From contig NC_087068.1 of the NCBI RefSeq assembly GCF_963678635.1, positions 42,681,649 to 42,745,648 on the forward strand: a stretch of 64,000 bases of DNA, in the 5' to 3' direction. A program made the translations under genes and the position numbers. Below, piece by piece: positions 47,331 to 58,612 of the stretch; the first letter of the stretch is position 1; each line of letters opens with the position of its first letter. The notes beneath the pieces are model-generated. The model had not been told where the DNA came from and made no database searches. It saw only the letters and a list, made by a program, of their open reading frames with translations. Source of the DNA: Symsagittifera roscoffensis. Its lineage: Eukaryota; Xenacoelomorpha; Acoela; Convolutidae.

Positions 47331-49237
47331 TGACTTATTGCATAACTCTTTTTTATCAATAATGAAATTAATTTCTAAGCAATTTACATTCTCTGCCTTT
47401 TTTGCTGTTTTATATGTTTTTTATATACAACCAAAAGAATACAAGTAGGAACACCATTTTATAAAAATGTGTCAAAAAACTTCAAAAAATTAGGAACAAT
47501 ATCTTGAAGTGAGGTTGCTTTTGTATTACTTGGTTTCATAATTCTTTGCGAAAAGAAAACAGTATTCATTTAGAGCCGTTATTTATGTTTTCTATCTTCT
47601 TAACGTTCTCCCCGCCACGCTAATTTGACCTAATTTTCACCGAAAAGATAAACTTTTGAGAACCTGATCGGAACATTCTCTGCTACATACACAGCAACCG
47701 GCAATTCTTTTTCTAAATGGCATAGAAGGAATACCACACCAAAATCCAAACACGGCACCGAAAGGTACGGGATTCTAAAAACCGCTTTCAAAGAGCAAGC
47801 AAGTAAATTAGATTAAAGTCAAAAACGAAAAAAACCGAAGATCAAGATAGAAGTTGATTTAGCTTTCAAAAGCCTAGCAACATGAGTGTTAAACCAGGCA
47901 GCTAGTCTCGACCATGTGATGACATTTCTGCATGTTTTGACCTTTAATAGGTTAAATGTTTTCAGTAGCAGGTAGAAGTAGTCCTCAAGGAAGAACTTCT
48001 GCAATTTTTCGTACCATCAATGAGCTATCTGAACTACTATCAGAGTTCTAAAATTCTATTTCTGGAAAGGTTTGGTTCCCTAATGAATTACAAGGATACC
48101 AGAGTCGCTGAGATACAAGAGCTTTGTCGTGAAGCCAAGAAAAGCCTTAAGATGATTGACCTTCAAAAAGAGTAACAAAACAGCACTGACTGTCATCTTG
48201 AAAAATCAATTAGCCTTTGATTGAAAGTAGCAAGCCAAACGATCTTGTTTTATGGCTAATGAGAAAAAAGGTAAAAAGTTCATATGACTCAACACGTTCA
48301 ATTCCTAGATTCAATTCCTTGTTGCTTTTCAAAGTTACAAAAAAAAGATTATTGATCAGGTAGCTCAAAAAGTTTTAATTTTTTTAGGTTTAAATGATTT
48401 TAAAATGACCAGTTACGGGTTTCGACCATTTTATACCCAGTTTCCTTTTACAATGTGCTGATCCTATTTTAGGAGCAGTTCAACAAGCATAAACTTCAGC
48501 TGTCTTGTTTAATTTAACGGGTTCAGTTACTGTTGTTCAATTATATCATATCGAGAATGGAGATCATTGCCTTCATTCTTTTATCGGCGGTTCGAATCGC
48601 GGCTAGGAAACTTTTTCTTTCGCAACTTTCAACGTCAAAACTTTGAAGTCACGTGTGGGGGGTTGTTTAACATGGCGCCCATACTAATTGAAAACAACTT
48701 GCAAGTTTTGAAAACTAAATCAACCAAAGCTGGCACCTTCAGACGCATGCACGCAATATACTGTACTTGGATCTGCAATTTCAAAGACAAAGGCAAAATG
48801 TGCTTGCTTGAACCTGTAGATATCTCAGTAGAAAACAGCAAACCCGTCTCAACTGTAAAAAAAAAAAAGATGGACTATCGAATTAAAAATGGGGTAGTAA
48901 AACTACAACAATTAAAAAGATTAACAACATGATTACCTTAAAAACTGCTAAGTTATTAAAACGGTAATTGAAATAGGAATCACTTTTACAGCACCAGTAT
49001 AGGTTTTAAAGCACCTATGAATGATATTTGCAAAGTGTAAGGGAAAGTTAACAAAAAGAGAAATAGAGAAATTTAAAAAATGCCTCACAGCTGAAGCGTC
49101 ACAACAACAAAAAACATTAGCTTTTAGAAAGAACTAAATCACAAGGAACAAAACAAAGCGTTCATTGTAAAGGGAAATCATCTAGAAACTCTTAATTAAG
49201 GTCATCTTCATCTTCCAAATATGCTTTTTGTCTTCAA
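47331..49237. other. flank of the Helentron, no gene recognised
   Basis: AT-rich. A 121-codon open frame (48567-48932, plus) has no recognised motif. A B-box-like GGTTCGAATCGCGGC sits at 48588-48602 without a clear A box. The Helentron right end may lie here. Confidence 0.4.
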
Positions 49238-50299
49238 CTAGAGGATATTGCAGGCATTCACACTTGCTACAGGCGTGTCCACTTGAATACCGTCAGTGCC
49301 TATTTTACCCCCCAATCCTAGACAGTGTAGCTCCGCGTTACCAAACCTCACACCAATGCCAGTGTCGAAATTCAAACCCACCCTCGCTCCCACTGCGTTT
49401 CCGAGTGACACTTCGTTTTCTATGATTGTTATGTCCTTGAACCACCCGAAGCAGCGCTCGCGAGAAACAATCTGCGATTGGAATTCTAGGACTTTGCTGT
49501 GTATAGACAGAGGCCCAAAAGAGTACCTGAATTTATACGCACAATAGTTTCGAATGCTACTCAAGCCATCGGTGACTGTGAAATACTCCCACAAGCTATT
49601 TGAATGCTCAATTTCTCCCGCATCTAGCCTGTAGGGCATTACGTACTTGTCATCAGTGCACCAAACTAAAAGATCAAACACAAATTTCTGACAGTTGTCG
49701 CTCAACATATCGTAATTGTTGTTCTCTAGTAGCCAATTTGAGATCCACGAATCAATTTCTGCATCTGTTTTGACAGAGTATCCGGCAATTGAGCCACCGT
49801 AGACTCCTGCTCCGCTCTTTGCAAGGTCTCCGCGGCTCCTGATGATTTCATTCTTGCAATGAGCATCACTCAGAGACGCTCCTTTGATTTCATACCTATA
49901 AAGAGCACCAGAGTTTGGAGACCAGGGGCGCATATCATCAGGAATTCGACTTCTGGCGCGGTGGTACAATTTCATTACATCCATTCCTTTATTTTCAAAA
50001 GTTCGTCGATTACACAAAATTTTTAGGACAAATTATTTCTTTATGAAACTTGGTGGACATAAAAAAAGGTTGACAAATTATTCGCACTTGTATTTCAAGT
50101 TCCCTCTGCCCTAGAGAAAGTTCTAAGAGAAAACTATCAGAAAAATTTTGAATTAGAAAAATAGAAAAGTTTACCAGATGTTTCCAATCTTGATTGCCCA
50201 GTGCTTGGCGATGAAGAGGAAGAGGAGTTTTCTGCCGACGATGACGATCCGCTCTCCTGGTCCATAGACTTTGGCGACGTTTGAGTCAACTGCAGACAT
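49238..50299 (-). CDS. papain-like (LRAT/PPPDE-type) protein with glycine-rich tail
   Basis: Two exons: 50299-50175 and 49895-49238 (stop TAG 49240-49238); 125 + 658 bases, 260 residues. The intron has donor CTG|GTAAAC and acceptor GGTGCTCTTTATAG|G; joining gives the continuous block HWAIKIGN-IW-YEIKGAS. The His in KHWAIKIG (about residue 33) followed by a Trp-Tyr-Glu strand, and the Cys in SDNCQKFVFDLL (about residue 110), are the order and context of the catalytic pair in circularly permuted papain-fold enzymes (LRAT, PPPDE, NlpC/P60 relatives). These are acyltransferases, deSUMOylases or peptidases; which applies here cannot be told. The last 50 residues (GARVGLNFDTGIGVRFG and GLGGKIGTDGIQVDTPVAS) are a Gly/Val repeat-like domain. 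No signal peptide or membrane helix is clear. No named orthologue recognised. The open frame continues upstream into the intron, so a single-exon reading is possible but loses the His. Confidence 0.75.
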
Positions 50300-50313
50300 T
50301 ATACAAAAACAAC

Positions 50314-50315
50314 AC
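50314..50315 (-). other. 3' splice-site-like motif 15 bases before the papain-like gene ATG
   Basis: Minus strand AATCTTTCAG followed by TGTTGTTTTTGTATA and the ATG at 50299. Same arrangement as at the NFX1 and DCAF13 starts. Confidence 0.5.
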
Positions 50316-50341
50316 TGAAAGATTTAGTTGATAACTTTAAA

Positions 50342-50698
50342 CAGTAGCGGATTTAGTACCTTTGGTACCATTTTGAAACAGTGGCTTTGATATTATTTTA
50401 AGCTCTCCATTTTTGGCTTGCTGACCCTCTAAAGGCGCTAATATATACTATTTTTGAGGGGGAGCGAATTTAGTATGGTATTTTTTGGTTGAAACTGTCC
50501 AAAAAAAGTCAACTAGGCCTTTTAAGCCTGTTTTTTAAAATTTTGCCTGCGGCGCAACAAATTTGGCCGAACCATGGTCTTTTGAGTGATTTTAGAGAGC
50601 TCGGAAAATCAATTTGGTCGACCTAAAAAAAGGTCAACATTTTTGAGAATTTTTTGAAAATCCCCCCTCGAGAAGAGAAAATCCTAGATACGCCCCTG
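50342..50698 (-). mobile_element. MITE copy 5 (GGGGCGGATCTAGG family), complete
   Basis: Terminal repeats CAGTAGCGGATTTAG and CCTAGATACGCCCCTG. Blocks run opposite to copies 1-3 (GAGCTCGG, GGTCGACCT near the right). Flanks CTTTAAA and CCTTAAA form an imperfect 7-8-bp target duplication, as expected of hAT-type elements. It lies in the immediate 5' flank of the papain-like gene. Confidence 0.7.
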
Positions 50699-50699
50699 C

Positions 50700-53600
50700 C
50701 TTAAATTAAGTTCAAATATGTCGGAAAAATTCAAAGCTGAGACGAAAGACATATTCTTTCAGACAATAGCGGTATAAAAACATCAGAAGAAATACCTCGA
50801 AACTTTCAAGTGCCCAGCTTGTCATCTGATACAAACGAAACAATTGTTTCTTCAAATAAAACAGCAAATGAAGGCTAGCAAATTAGACGACTCCAATAAA
50901 ATGGAATTTAAACGTTAAATTGTTTTTTGCAAAACTAGCACTTTGGACAAAAAGCAAAAGGCTAACAATACTTATTGCTTGAAACAAATGTTCAAAATTA
51001 CAAAAAGAGCATATAATCCCTTTGCTTATCAAAATACTTATCATAAATGATTTATAAAACGCTAATCCGCAGATTATGATACGTTTTTGAAAAGCATAAA
51101 TTATACAATTGTGAAATGTGAAAAAATGATTCGCTTTTAAGAAAGCTCCAACGAAAGTACATGGTAGTCAGCGAAAGATAATTGTATTCATTAAACAAAT
51201 TCCACGCACGTTAAAAATATAATTACGTCTAATTTTCCATATTTGTAGTCGATGCATCGACGTCTAAAATCAGTGTTCTTGGTCACGTCGAATTTGTTTT
51301 TCGTCTAATTTCCTAGGCCTTCTCAAATTTAGCTGACAGTGAACAAAAACTGATCAAACAGAATTGCTTTGAATTCTGCCATAATTAGTAGGATGCGATT
51401 TATTATGGATCAGTTTAGCTGCTAGTCAATCAACAATTACGCTAAAATAGCAAAAAAAACTATTAAACTTTTGGGTACCGTACGAAAATTTATTATTAAG
51501 CACAGAGGCGATTCGGAGCCTGTCATCACTTGCGATACAACGCAAGCGCAGCATTGCAAGCTAGCAAAAAGTAATTAAATCAAAATACAATCGAAAAATA
51601 AAAAATGTGGGGAAAAATGTGACGACCATTGAGACGAAAACAAAAAATGCCATCAGAAATTGTTGTCATTAAAATTTTCTAACAGATAAATTTTAAAACT
51701 TTGAAATCTTGCAACACAAACTACTTTTATTTCTCAAACACAATCACTCAATTTTTGCTCCTCACGAGAAACAACCCCATTTAGTCCGAACAAAGTGTTC
51801 TAGCGAGGAAAAAAACGAAAAGGAAAATCAAGAAAAACATAACGTCAGGGCCTTTAATTTTAAGAATTACAAGAATAAATCTGAAATCAAAAATACTCGC
51901 ATCTACGATGAAAACTGCTGATATAGCAATTAAGTGGACTCTAAAAACCAGACCTTATAGGGAAAAAGCAACCGCGTTACCTCTAGGCGAAAAGGGAAGC
52001 AGTCTCGGGGTTCACTAAAACATAAACTCCACATTTTCTGAAAAATGTGCAAGAAAAGTTGTTTACGACTTGTTTACTCGCAAGTGTAATTATATTCAAT
52101 TATTGATTTTGGGCCCGAACTTCCAGAGAAAACTTGCCCCAAACTTGCTTTTGATAATTTTTATCTAAATTTATGATGCCAAACTTTTCCCTTGACTCAA
52201 TCCAATTTGAAAAAAAAAACCGCGTTTAAAGTGTGGAATTTGGTTTAATTCGTCCGAAATTGGTTAGGATAGTCTGCATTAAAAATATCAGCATCGATTG
52301 TAATTTATTAAGTGTATTAGTTTAGTTTATATTAGTTTATTACATTTCGAGTTATTACCTGCAAATTTTGTGTTTTTGTACATTTTAAAGCTCTCAAATT
52401 TTTTAAATCTTTCTTGCCTGTGTAAATTGCATTATTCTGAAGTAGTTTTCAAGTTACTGCGGAAACTCGCTTTGTGGACAACTATACCTCTTCGAAATTT
52501 AACAACTATGCCTTCTAGATCTTTCACCTTACAAAACCAAGACTACAACTGAACTTAACACTTTTTTATCCATAGATAAAAAAAATTGGAGTATTAATGG
52601 ATCTTTCAACTTTTTGGCCATGGGAAGATCCAGTAATACCCCATTTTTTTATAATCCAGGGACGTTTGATCCCAACAGGCTAATAGTTTCATCTGACCAA
52701 AACTGCGACGTTTCTGTGACTAAGTTTGAGCATGCTGGACGCGACATCTTTGGGCTAAGAACAACCAGAATAAAAACAACAACTAGGCTTTTCTATGTAG
52801 CAAAATCAATTGAATTATTTCTTTTTAATCTGCACACTAGTTTTTCAGGGAAAGACCGTCAAGTTTCTGTAATTTTGAGGAAATTGAAATACTAAAAATT
52901 CATGACCGTATTCTTGTTTCCATGACACTACAAAAATGAGCGACTTAAATAGAAAAGAACGAACTCATAATTCAATAAAAACATTTGCTTGTTTAAAAGG
53001 TTAAAGAAAAAAGGGCAAATTAAAGCAAAAATCCTAATCGGTCAGAATGTCACTTACTTGTAAAAACTTATGCACATAATGCAACAGGGTCGACAAAACA
53101 AAGCATCAATCGAGACACTTGGCAAAATTAGTGAAATCAGAAACTCATAATTCAGAATTTAATAGAGTTAAAACTGATACCAATTTCGAACTGACTCTGA
53201 AAAAGCAAAACCAAGCAATTAGAAAAACAAGAACACTAAGAAAATCATAGTATTTCAATATTCTCAAAAGTCACGGAAAATTCACGGTCTTTCTTCCAAA
53301 AACCATAAAGGCAGATAAACAGTATGATTTGATTGATTTTGCTACACAGAAAAACCTAGTTATTGTTATTCTGGCTGTTTTAAGCCCAAAAGGGTCGCGT
53401 CCAGAATGCTCAGAATGCGTCACATAAACGTCGCTATTTAGGTCAGATAAAACTGCAAGCCAGTTGGGATTAAAATGCTGGTACTCTGGGAACAGCTGAT
53501 AAAGTAAAAGGTCCAGAAGTTTCTCATTTTACTAAAAACCAAGGATAAACAAGTTTTAAGTTCAGTTGTATCCTTGATTTGATAAGATGGTAAAAACCGT

Positions 53601-54460
53601 ACTAATTCGAAGAGGTATTATTGTCCGCAAAGCTACTTTCCGCAGTATGTTTAAAACTACTTCAGAATAATTCGATTAACACAGAGGCGAAGCTGCAGCT
53701 CCACAAACAAGCGAGAAAGCGGCAAATGATTCGGTAACTTTAAAATGCACAAAAACACAAATTTCACAGGTAATAATTTGGAATGTAATAAACTAAAAGC
53801 AACCAAATTAACTCTGCGGGCAACAAATTAGAAAGAGAAAGACAAATTTGTATAAATTATGATTTTCAAAAAAAACTGCGAAGTAGACTAAGTTAGAAAA
53901 TTTTTGAAACGGATTTGTTATTATTGGACTATTGTATGAAACAAAAAGCTTTTTTTTTCGCTTCAATGGATGAATTTAAAAAGTATCAAATGTGGTAACT
54001 CATTATGAATCAAATACTAACGCACACAACATGGTATAATAGTGCCAATGCAACCTCCTGATTCAATATTGCCACCAAATATAGCTTTTATATTTGCGAC
54101 TTAGGTTGGAAAAAATCTGCATCGCATTATCACACTACGCTGCGCTTCGTGTAAGCAAATAACATCAATCAAATGGCTATGCTGTAGGGTTTTCCGCTAT
54201 GAAAATTTCATGAAAGTATCAAAATAGCGAACCTGGTTAAACGGGTTTGCTAACAAATAAACGCTTTCGACTAATTATCTTTCATGTGCGACGAAGTTTC
54301 GTACTGAATAATAAAAAAAAATTCGATTTTACTTGCTTCGCTTCTCATAAAATTTTATAAAAAAAATCATAACAAAGATGATGAAAACTGGTTCAAACAA
54401 GAATCAAATTCAATATACAATGCAAATCAGGACCTAAGACAACTAATGAAGTTGAATAGT
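50700..54460. other. intergenic, no gene recognised
   Basis: AT-rich. Holds two copies of the short GAAGC hairpin repeat (about 51500-51556 and 53680-53732). A 93-codon plus frame at 52614-52895 shows no known motif. Confidence 0.4.
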
Positions 54461-56511
54461 TTAGCTCTCCTCCAAAATATTTTTCTTCTTCATTGAAGTT
54501 CTCTCAACGGTGCCAGGTGCAGAATGAAGCATTCTGTTTTCTTCTTTCTTCTTATGAGAAGCATTGATCATTCTGAACTGATTCGCGTGGAACTTTACAT
54601 ACTTCGGAACGTGTCTGTGCCTCGAGATTCTTCTAATCTGCGGGTGATGTTGAAACTTCTGACGTAACTTCTCTTGATACTCGGTGCTGCTCCTCTGTTT
54701 GTGACGTAATATTGCGAGCCTTTCTGAAGCTCTGGCTTTCCACAATCTCAAATTCATTTCATCTGATCCTGATATTATGTATCTGTCATCTAAAGACCAT
54801 TGCACACAATGTAACCTTTGCATTCTACGTGTATGATAAACTTCTCTACTTGAACTTTTTTCTTTATCATAAATTCTGATGATTTTGTCGAAGCCAGCAG
54901 ATACAAATTCTTGTCCAGTAGGACTATAATCAACATCCATGACTGCTAAAACATGATCTCTGTGTACAAAAAGAGCACTGTCCATTTTTCTGAGATCAAA
55001 CGTATAAAGATTGTAGTCTTCGTTTGCGACCGTGAAAATGTACGCTTCCATTGGATTCCAGGAGAGTGAATTGCAACTCATCCTCATCTTCATCTTCTTA
55101 ATCGGATGATTCTTTCTGATATCATAGAGTAAAATATTATGGTCCCAATCTAGAGATGCGAGCAGGTTCGTTTCTGTGCTGTTGAACTTGACATGATGCT
55201 GCTGTGAGACTTCCCACTTAAACGTGTTCATCGGCTGGGCCCTGTTGACATCCCAGATCTCGACTAAGTGTCCAGATGCTGCTGCGAAGTAGCCCGCGTT
55301 GACCTATCGCAAAACACTTCAAGTATTTCACAATTTAATTGCATTTTTTATCATTTTAAACAGGTCCTAGAAAAGACGATGTTACGAACCGGTCCGTTTA
55401 TAAATCGTTCAGACTCCCAGTATCACATTAACCATCATTCTGCCGTTACAGCAGATTATTACTTCGAATTTAAATTAATTTCAAATTGGAGGAAATGTCG
55501 AGGGAAGAAAAGTTTAGCTGGTAAAAAAAAACAGACATTCATTCATCATCGGAACATTCGGAGAATATTACAGCTTCAACACTCGCCTTAGTCTGCTGAT
55601 GATGGACAGACGTGATTGGCATCTTGGTGGTGGCCATGAACAGTGGCTGTTCCCCTTCGTCCGCCCGTAGGTTCACCTCATTGGGGGTCTTGCCACTACA
55701 GTCCATGTCTGCATTGTACAGTTTCCAGTGTTTCAAAGTGCCGTCAGCTCCTGCTGTGGTCACTATCTGTCCATTCAGAGAACAACTCATCCCATTCACC
55801 ATCCCATTGTGCGCCTGAATTAAGCAATCATCACCAGAGTATTGACATCAATTTTTAAAAACGGTTTTTACTTTCGCCGCTTTTTAAGAATCATTATTTC
55901 GTTTCCACATATTTTGCTTTCTTATAAGAAAAGGAAACGATTTTTTTTTTCATTTGTGAGCAATTTTTTTTGGGATTGCAAGCAATATCAAGAATACACG
56001 GGTGGGTACCGAAATGTTTTCTGTCTAGGATGGTGTATAAGTTTCAGGAAGGTGTTCTTTAGCATGTTTTTTCTTTCTGTGAGGCCAAAGCAGCCACTAG
56101 TTATCAGCACCAATGTGTTCACGTCACTAGATCCAATAGTAGCAATAGATTTGTTGCCCACTTCTTGTTGACCTGTTCACCGGATACACGTACCTGTATC
56201 ATCCTTAATTTCTGCCTAGTTGCCAGATTCCAGAAAATGATCTCTCCGTCCCCTGACCCTGAAATGATTGTTGTCAAGGACGAGGGATGTTTGCACATTC
56301 TGTACACCCCATCACAGTGACCCGACAAGTTAGTTATAAATGGCTTCGCAAAAATCCGATCCAGTTTTGTCGCGTTCAGAGCACGAATGTATTCTCTCTC
56401 GGTTTGAAACGGATGTTCCGACGGGTTGTAGTTGCGGGGAATTTTGTGAACGTCGAACTTTGTTTCCCGCATGTAGTCGTCGGGGTTCCGAGATATCATT
56501 TTAATCTTCAT
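54461..56511 (-). CDS. DCAF13: DCAF13 (WDSOF1), WD40 ribosome-biogenesis factor
   Basis: DCAF13/Sof1 is a nucleolar component of the small-subunit processome (18S rRNA maturation) and a CUL4-DDB1 adaptor. Exons 56511-56194, 55814-55587 and 55303-54461 (106 + 76 + 280 codons): 462 residues, against 445 in human, all junctions in phase 0. It opens MKIKMISRNPDDY with PRNY, REYIRALNATK and FAKPF, the family hallmark, then [69 protein letters not shown] and SGSDEMNLRLWKA as WD40 blades. The C-terminal SOF1 region has EKLRQKFQHHPQIRRI and RHRHVPK and a basic tail. Intron 1 (56193-55815) is GT-AG. Intron 2 (55586-55304) reads AAG|GCGAGT...GCGATAG, a GC-AG intron that alone keeps frame and family alignment. 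The only complete housekeeping gene of the window besides NFX1. Confidence 0.95.
55304..55586 (-). other. GC-AG intron of DCAF13
   Basis: Donor AAG|GCGAGT and acceptor TTGCGATAG|GTC. A GT four bases downstream (GCGA|GTGTTG) would break the frame. Reading through gives a premature stop at 55541-55539 and loses the conserved GHLVEIWD blade. Confidence 0.75.
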
Positions 56512-56518
56512 TTTGATC

Positions 56519-56520
56519 TC
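56519..56520 (-). other. 3' splice-site-like motif 8 bases before DCAF13 ATG
   Basis: Minus strand TAGTCTTTCAG then AGATCAAA then ATG (56511). Confidence 0.55.
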
Positions 56521-57001
56521 TGAAAGACTACTTCTGAATAAAACTCGGATGTTATAAAAGATTTTCATGAGATATTCAAGTAATTATTAGAAATCAAGCT
56601 AACAAATATCTCAAACAATTTTGTCAAATTAGTTTTTTTCATGAAAACCAAATCTTCATTTCAATTTGATAATGCTTGCTTACCTAAAGTGTAATTAACT
56701 ATCCATGCAATGAATATGATTTTTACGAGTGGCAAAATTTCCTAAGATAAAAAATCTGTCCGAAATACTTTGAGCCACAGCCCATTGCTTGAAAACCTGC
56801 GTTGAAAATCAATGCACTTATTGCGCACTTTTAGAAATCTGAGGCGCGCACTTTCATTTCAAAAAAATAAAGATTGTGCCAACGGCACATTTTGGTAGGC
56901 TATAAAAAGAACTTAAGTAGAGAACTTAGTGAAGTACATAAGTCTATATCTTTAAAGACAACCCCTCTCCCCAAAATCGCGAAGCTTGATCTTTACTTTC
57001 A

Positions 57002-57447
57002 TTCTTTCATTATAAGCCATCTGAGAAAAATGCTGACAAGTATTCTTGATCAAAATCTAAGTCATGGACATAGTAGACCGTTTTGTAACACTTCTGATAT
57101 ATGGTGATTAAGACTTTCATGAAATCCATGCAGAAAGTTTTTATTCACTTCAGAAATTATACAGAAATTCGAAACACTGACATTTTAACATTACAAAATA
57201 TTTTGAGGAGAAGAACCAGAGACTTGAATTTAATACGCTGACAAACTGGAAGCCAATGAAGTTCATGCAGCAGAATAGTCGGTAAGTTCTGCCGATTTGC
57301 CTGAAACACAAATCTGACGCATTTTGATTCTTTTGTAGTTTCTGGATCAATTCTTTCATTTTAAGCAATCTGAGAAAAAAGCTGATAAGTATTCTTAATC
57401 AAAATCTAAGTCATGGACATTGTAGACCGTTTTGTAACATTTCTATT
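57002..57447 (+). repeat. 95-bp direct repeat pair, 349-bp spacing
   Basis: TTCTTTCATT...AAGC, CTGAGAAAAA, CAAAATCTAAGTCATGGACA and GTAGACCGTTTTGTAACA occur at 57002-57097 and 57351-57447 with about 10% differences. Confidence 0.8.
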
Positions 57448-57449
57448 CT

Positions 57450-58300
57450 TTTTATATTCCTGATCTATATGCAGACTGACTATTATCCATGAGACCCAAA
57501 CTAGTTCCATGTTCTACTAGGTGCGCGCGTATAAGTTTTCAAATTATTTAGAAAGAAATACAAGGTTAGATACTGATCGGTACAATGAAAGAAGTTCAGG
57601 ATCTGAATATTTCTTTTATTCTAGAGTCGGAATCATAACTGCTTCTTTAAGATCAACTGGAAAACTCCAATTTCAATTAACGTTAAAAAAAACTCAAAAA
57701 ATTTGATATTCCTGAAAATTCCACATATTTTCGAAGATAACAGTTCAAATTAAATCATGATGAGCTATCGCATTTCACATTGATAAAACAGCCTGATAAA
57801 AATCTTTAAGTTTAATTTGGCTGAAACTAAATTCATATTTAGGCTGAGTTCAAATTAATTCAAAACTAGGGTTTCGGTACATATCAAAAATTTGTTAGTT
57901 AAACAACCATTAAAATCCTTGGAAATATAACTGCTTCAGTTTAGTTTCCGATTAGTTTATCAATAGCTTTATCTTTCTTTGAGTCTTTTTGAATGACTTT
58001 TTCTGAAGGAATTCTCTTTTCTTATCTACAAAGCAATTTCTCATTTTTCGATAAATTCTCTCCAACTAACGACGTTTCCGTTTCATTTCAATAAGGTCCG
58101 AATCAAAAGAATCACAGCTCCGAAAACACTTATTGCGCTTTATAAGAGGCGCAAGGAAATCCGTTATCGATTCGACAGTGAATGATTCGATGACGCGATA
58201 AAATCTGTGTCGACAATTATCGTGAATGAACTGGTCTCAATTTTTTTGCGGTCTCAACTTGCTCAAATATTGTAGATTATTTAACGCTGAGAAAAATTTT
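57450..58300. other. no gene recognised
   Basis: AT-rich sequence upstream of the palindromic element. No coding or RNA features seen. Confidence 0.4.
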
Positions 58301-58301
58301 G

Positions 58302-58612
58302 TTTCAAGGCTAATTCATTTGTTAATTGGCTTCTGAATAATGTTTCTCATTCACTTAATTAGCTTGTTTCTCACGAAAATTCAAGACGAAAAACGCATGA
58401 AAGTTATAGTAGTGTTTTTTTATCGATTTTTGTCTCATTTTCTGTCTGTGGGCTCGCCATAAAACGTAGCATGGCGAGCCCACAGACAAAAAATGAGACA
58501 AAAATCGATTTTAAAAAACACTACCATAACTTTAATCTGTTTGTCGTCTTGATTTGCATAAGTTGATTTTGAGAAAATGAAGCCAATTAAGACAACTACT
58601 AGAATTGAAATA
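58302..58612. mobile_element. palindromic foldback element
   Basis: Core arms 58400-58460 and 58471-58533 are nearly perfect reverse complements (CTGTCTGTGGGCTCGCCAT against its complement) around the loop AAAACGTAGC. Weaker pairing continues outward (TTAATTGGCTTC at about 58321 with GAAGCCAATTAA at about 58580), to about 155 bases per arm. No reading frame. Confidence 0.75.

Noticed and set aside
48567-48932. 121-codon plus-strand open frame after the Helentron
   Set aside because: No known motif, no splice partners and no repeat match. A short open frame in AT-rich DNA is expected by chance; kept only as part of the flank.
49896-50017. Extension of the papain-like exon upstream as coding
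   Set aside because: The frame stays open by chance, but using the acceptor at 49897-49896 joins exon 1 in phase and creates the conserved His-Trp...Trp-Tyr-Glu block.
52614-52895. 93-codon plus frame (GRSSNTPFFYNPGTFDPNR...)
   Set aside because: The composition looks less random than its neighbours, but no family is recognised and no splice-consistent neighbours were found.
55539-55586. DCAF13 exon 2 continuing to the stop at 55539
   Set aside because: Would truncate the protein after two or three WD blades, although the remaining blades follow in phase after a GC-AG intron.
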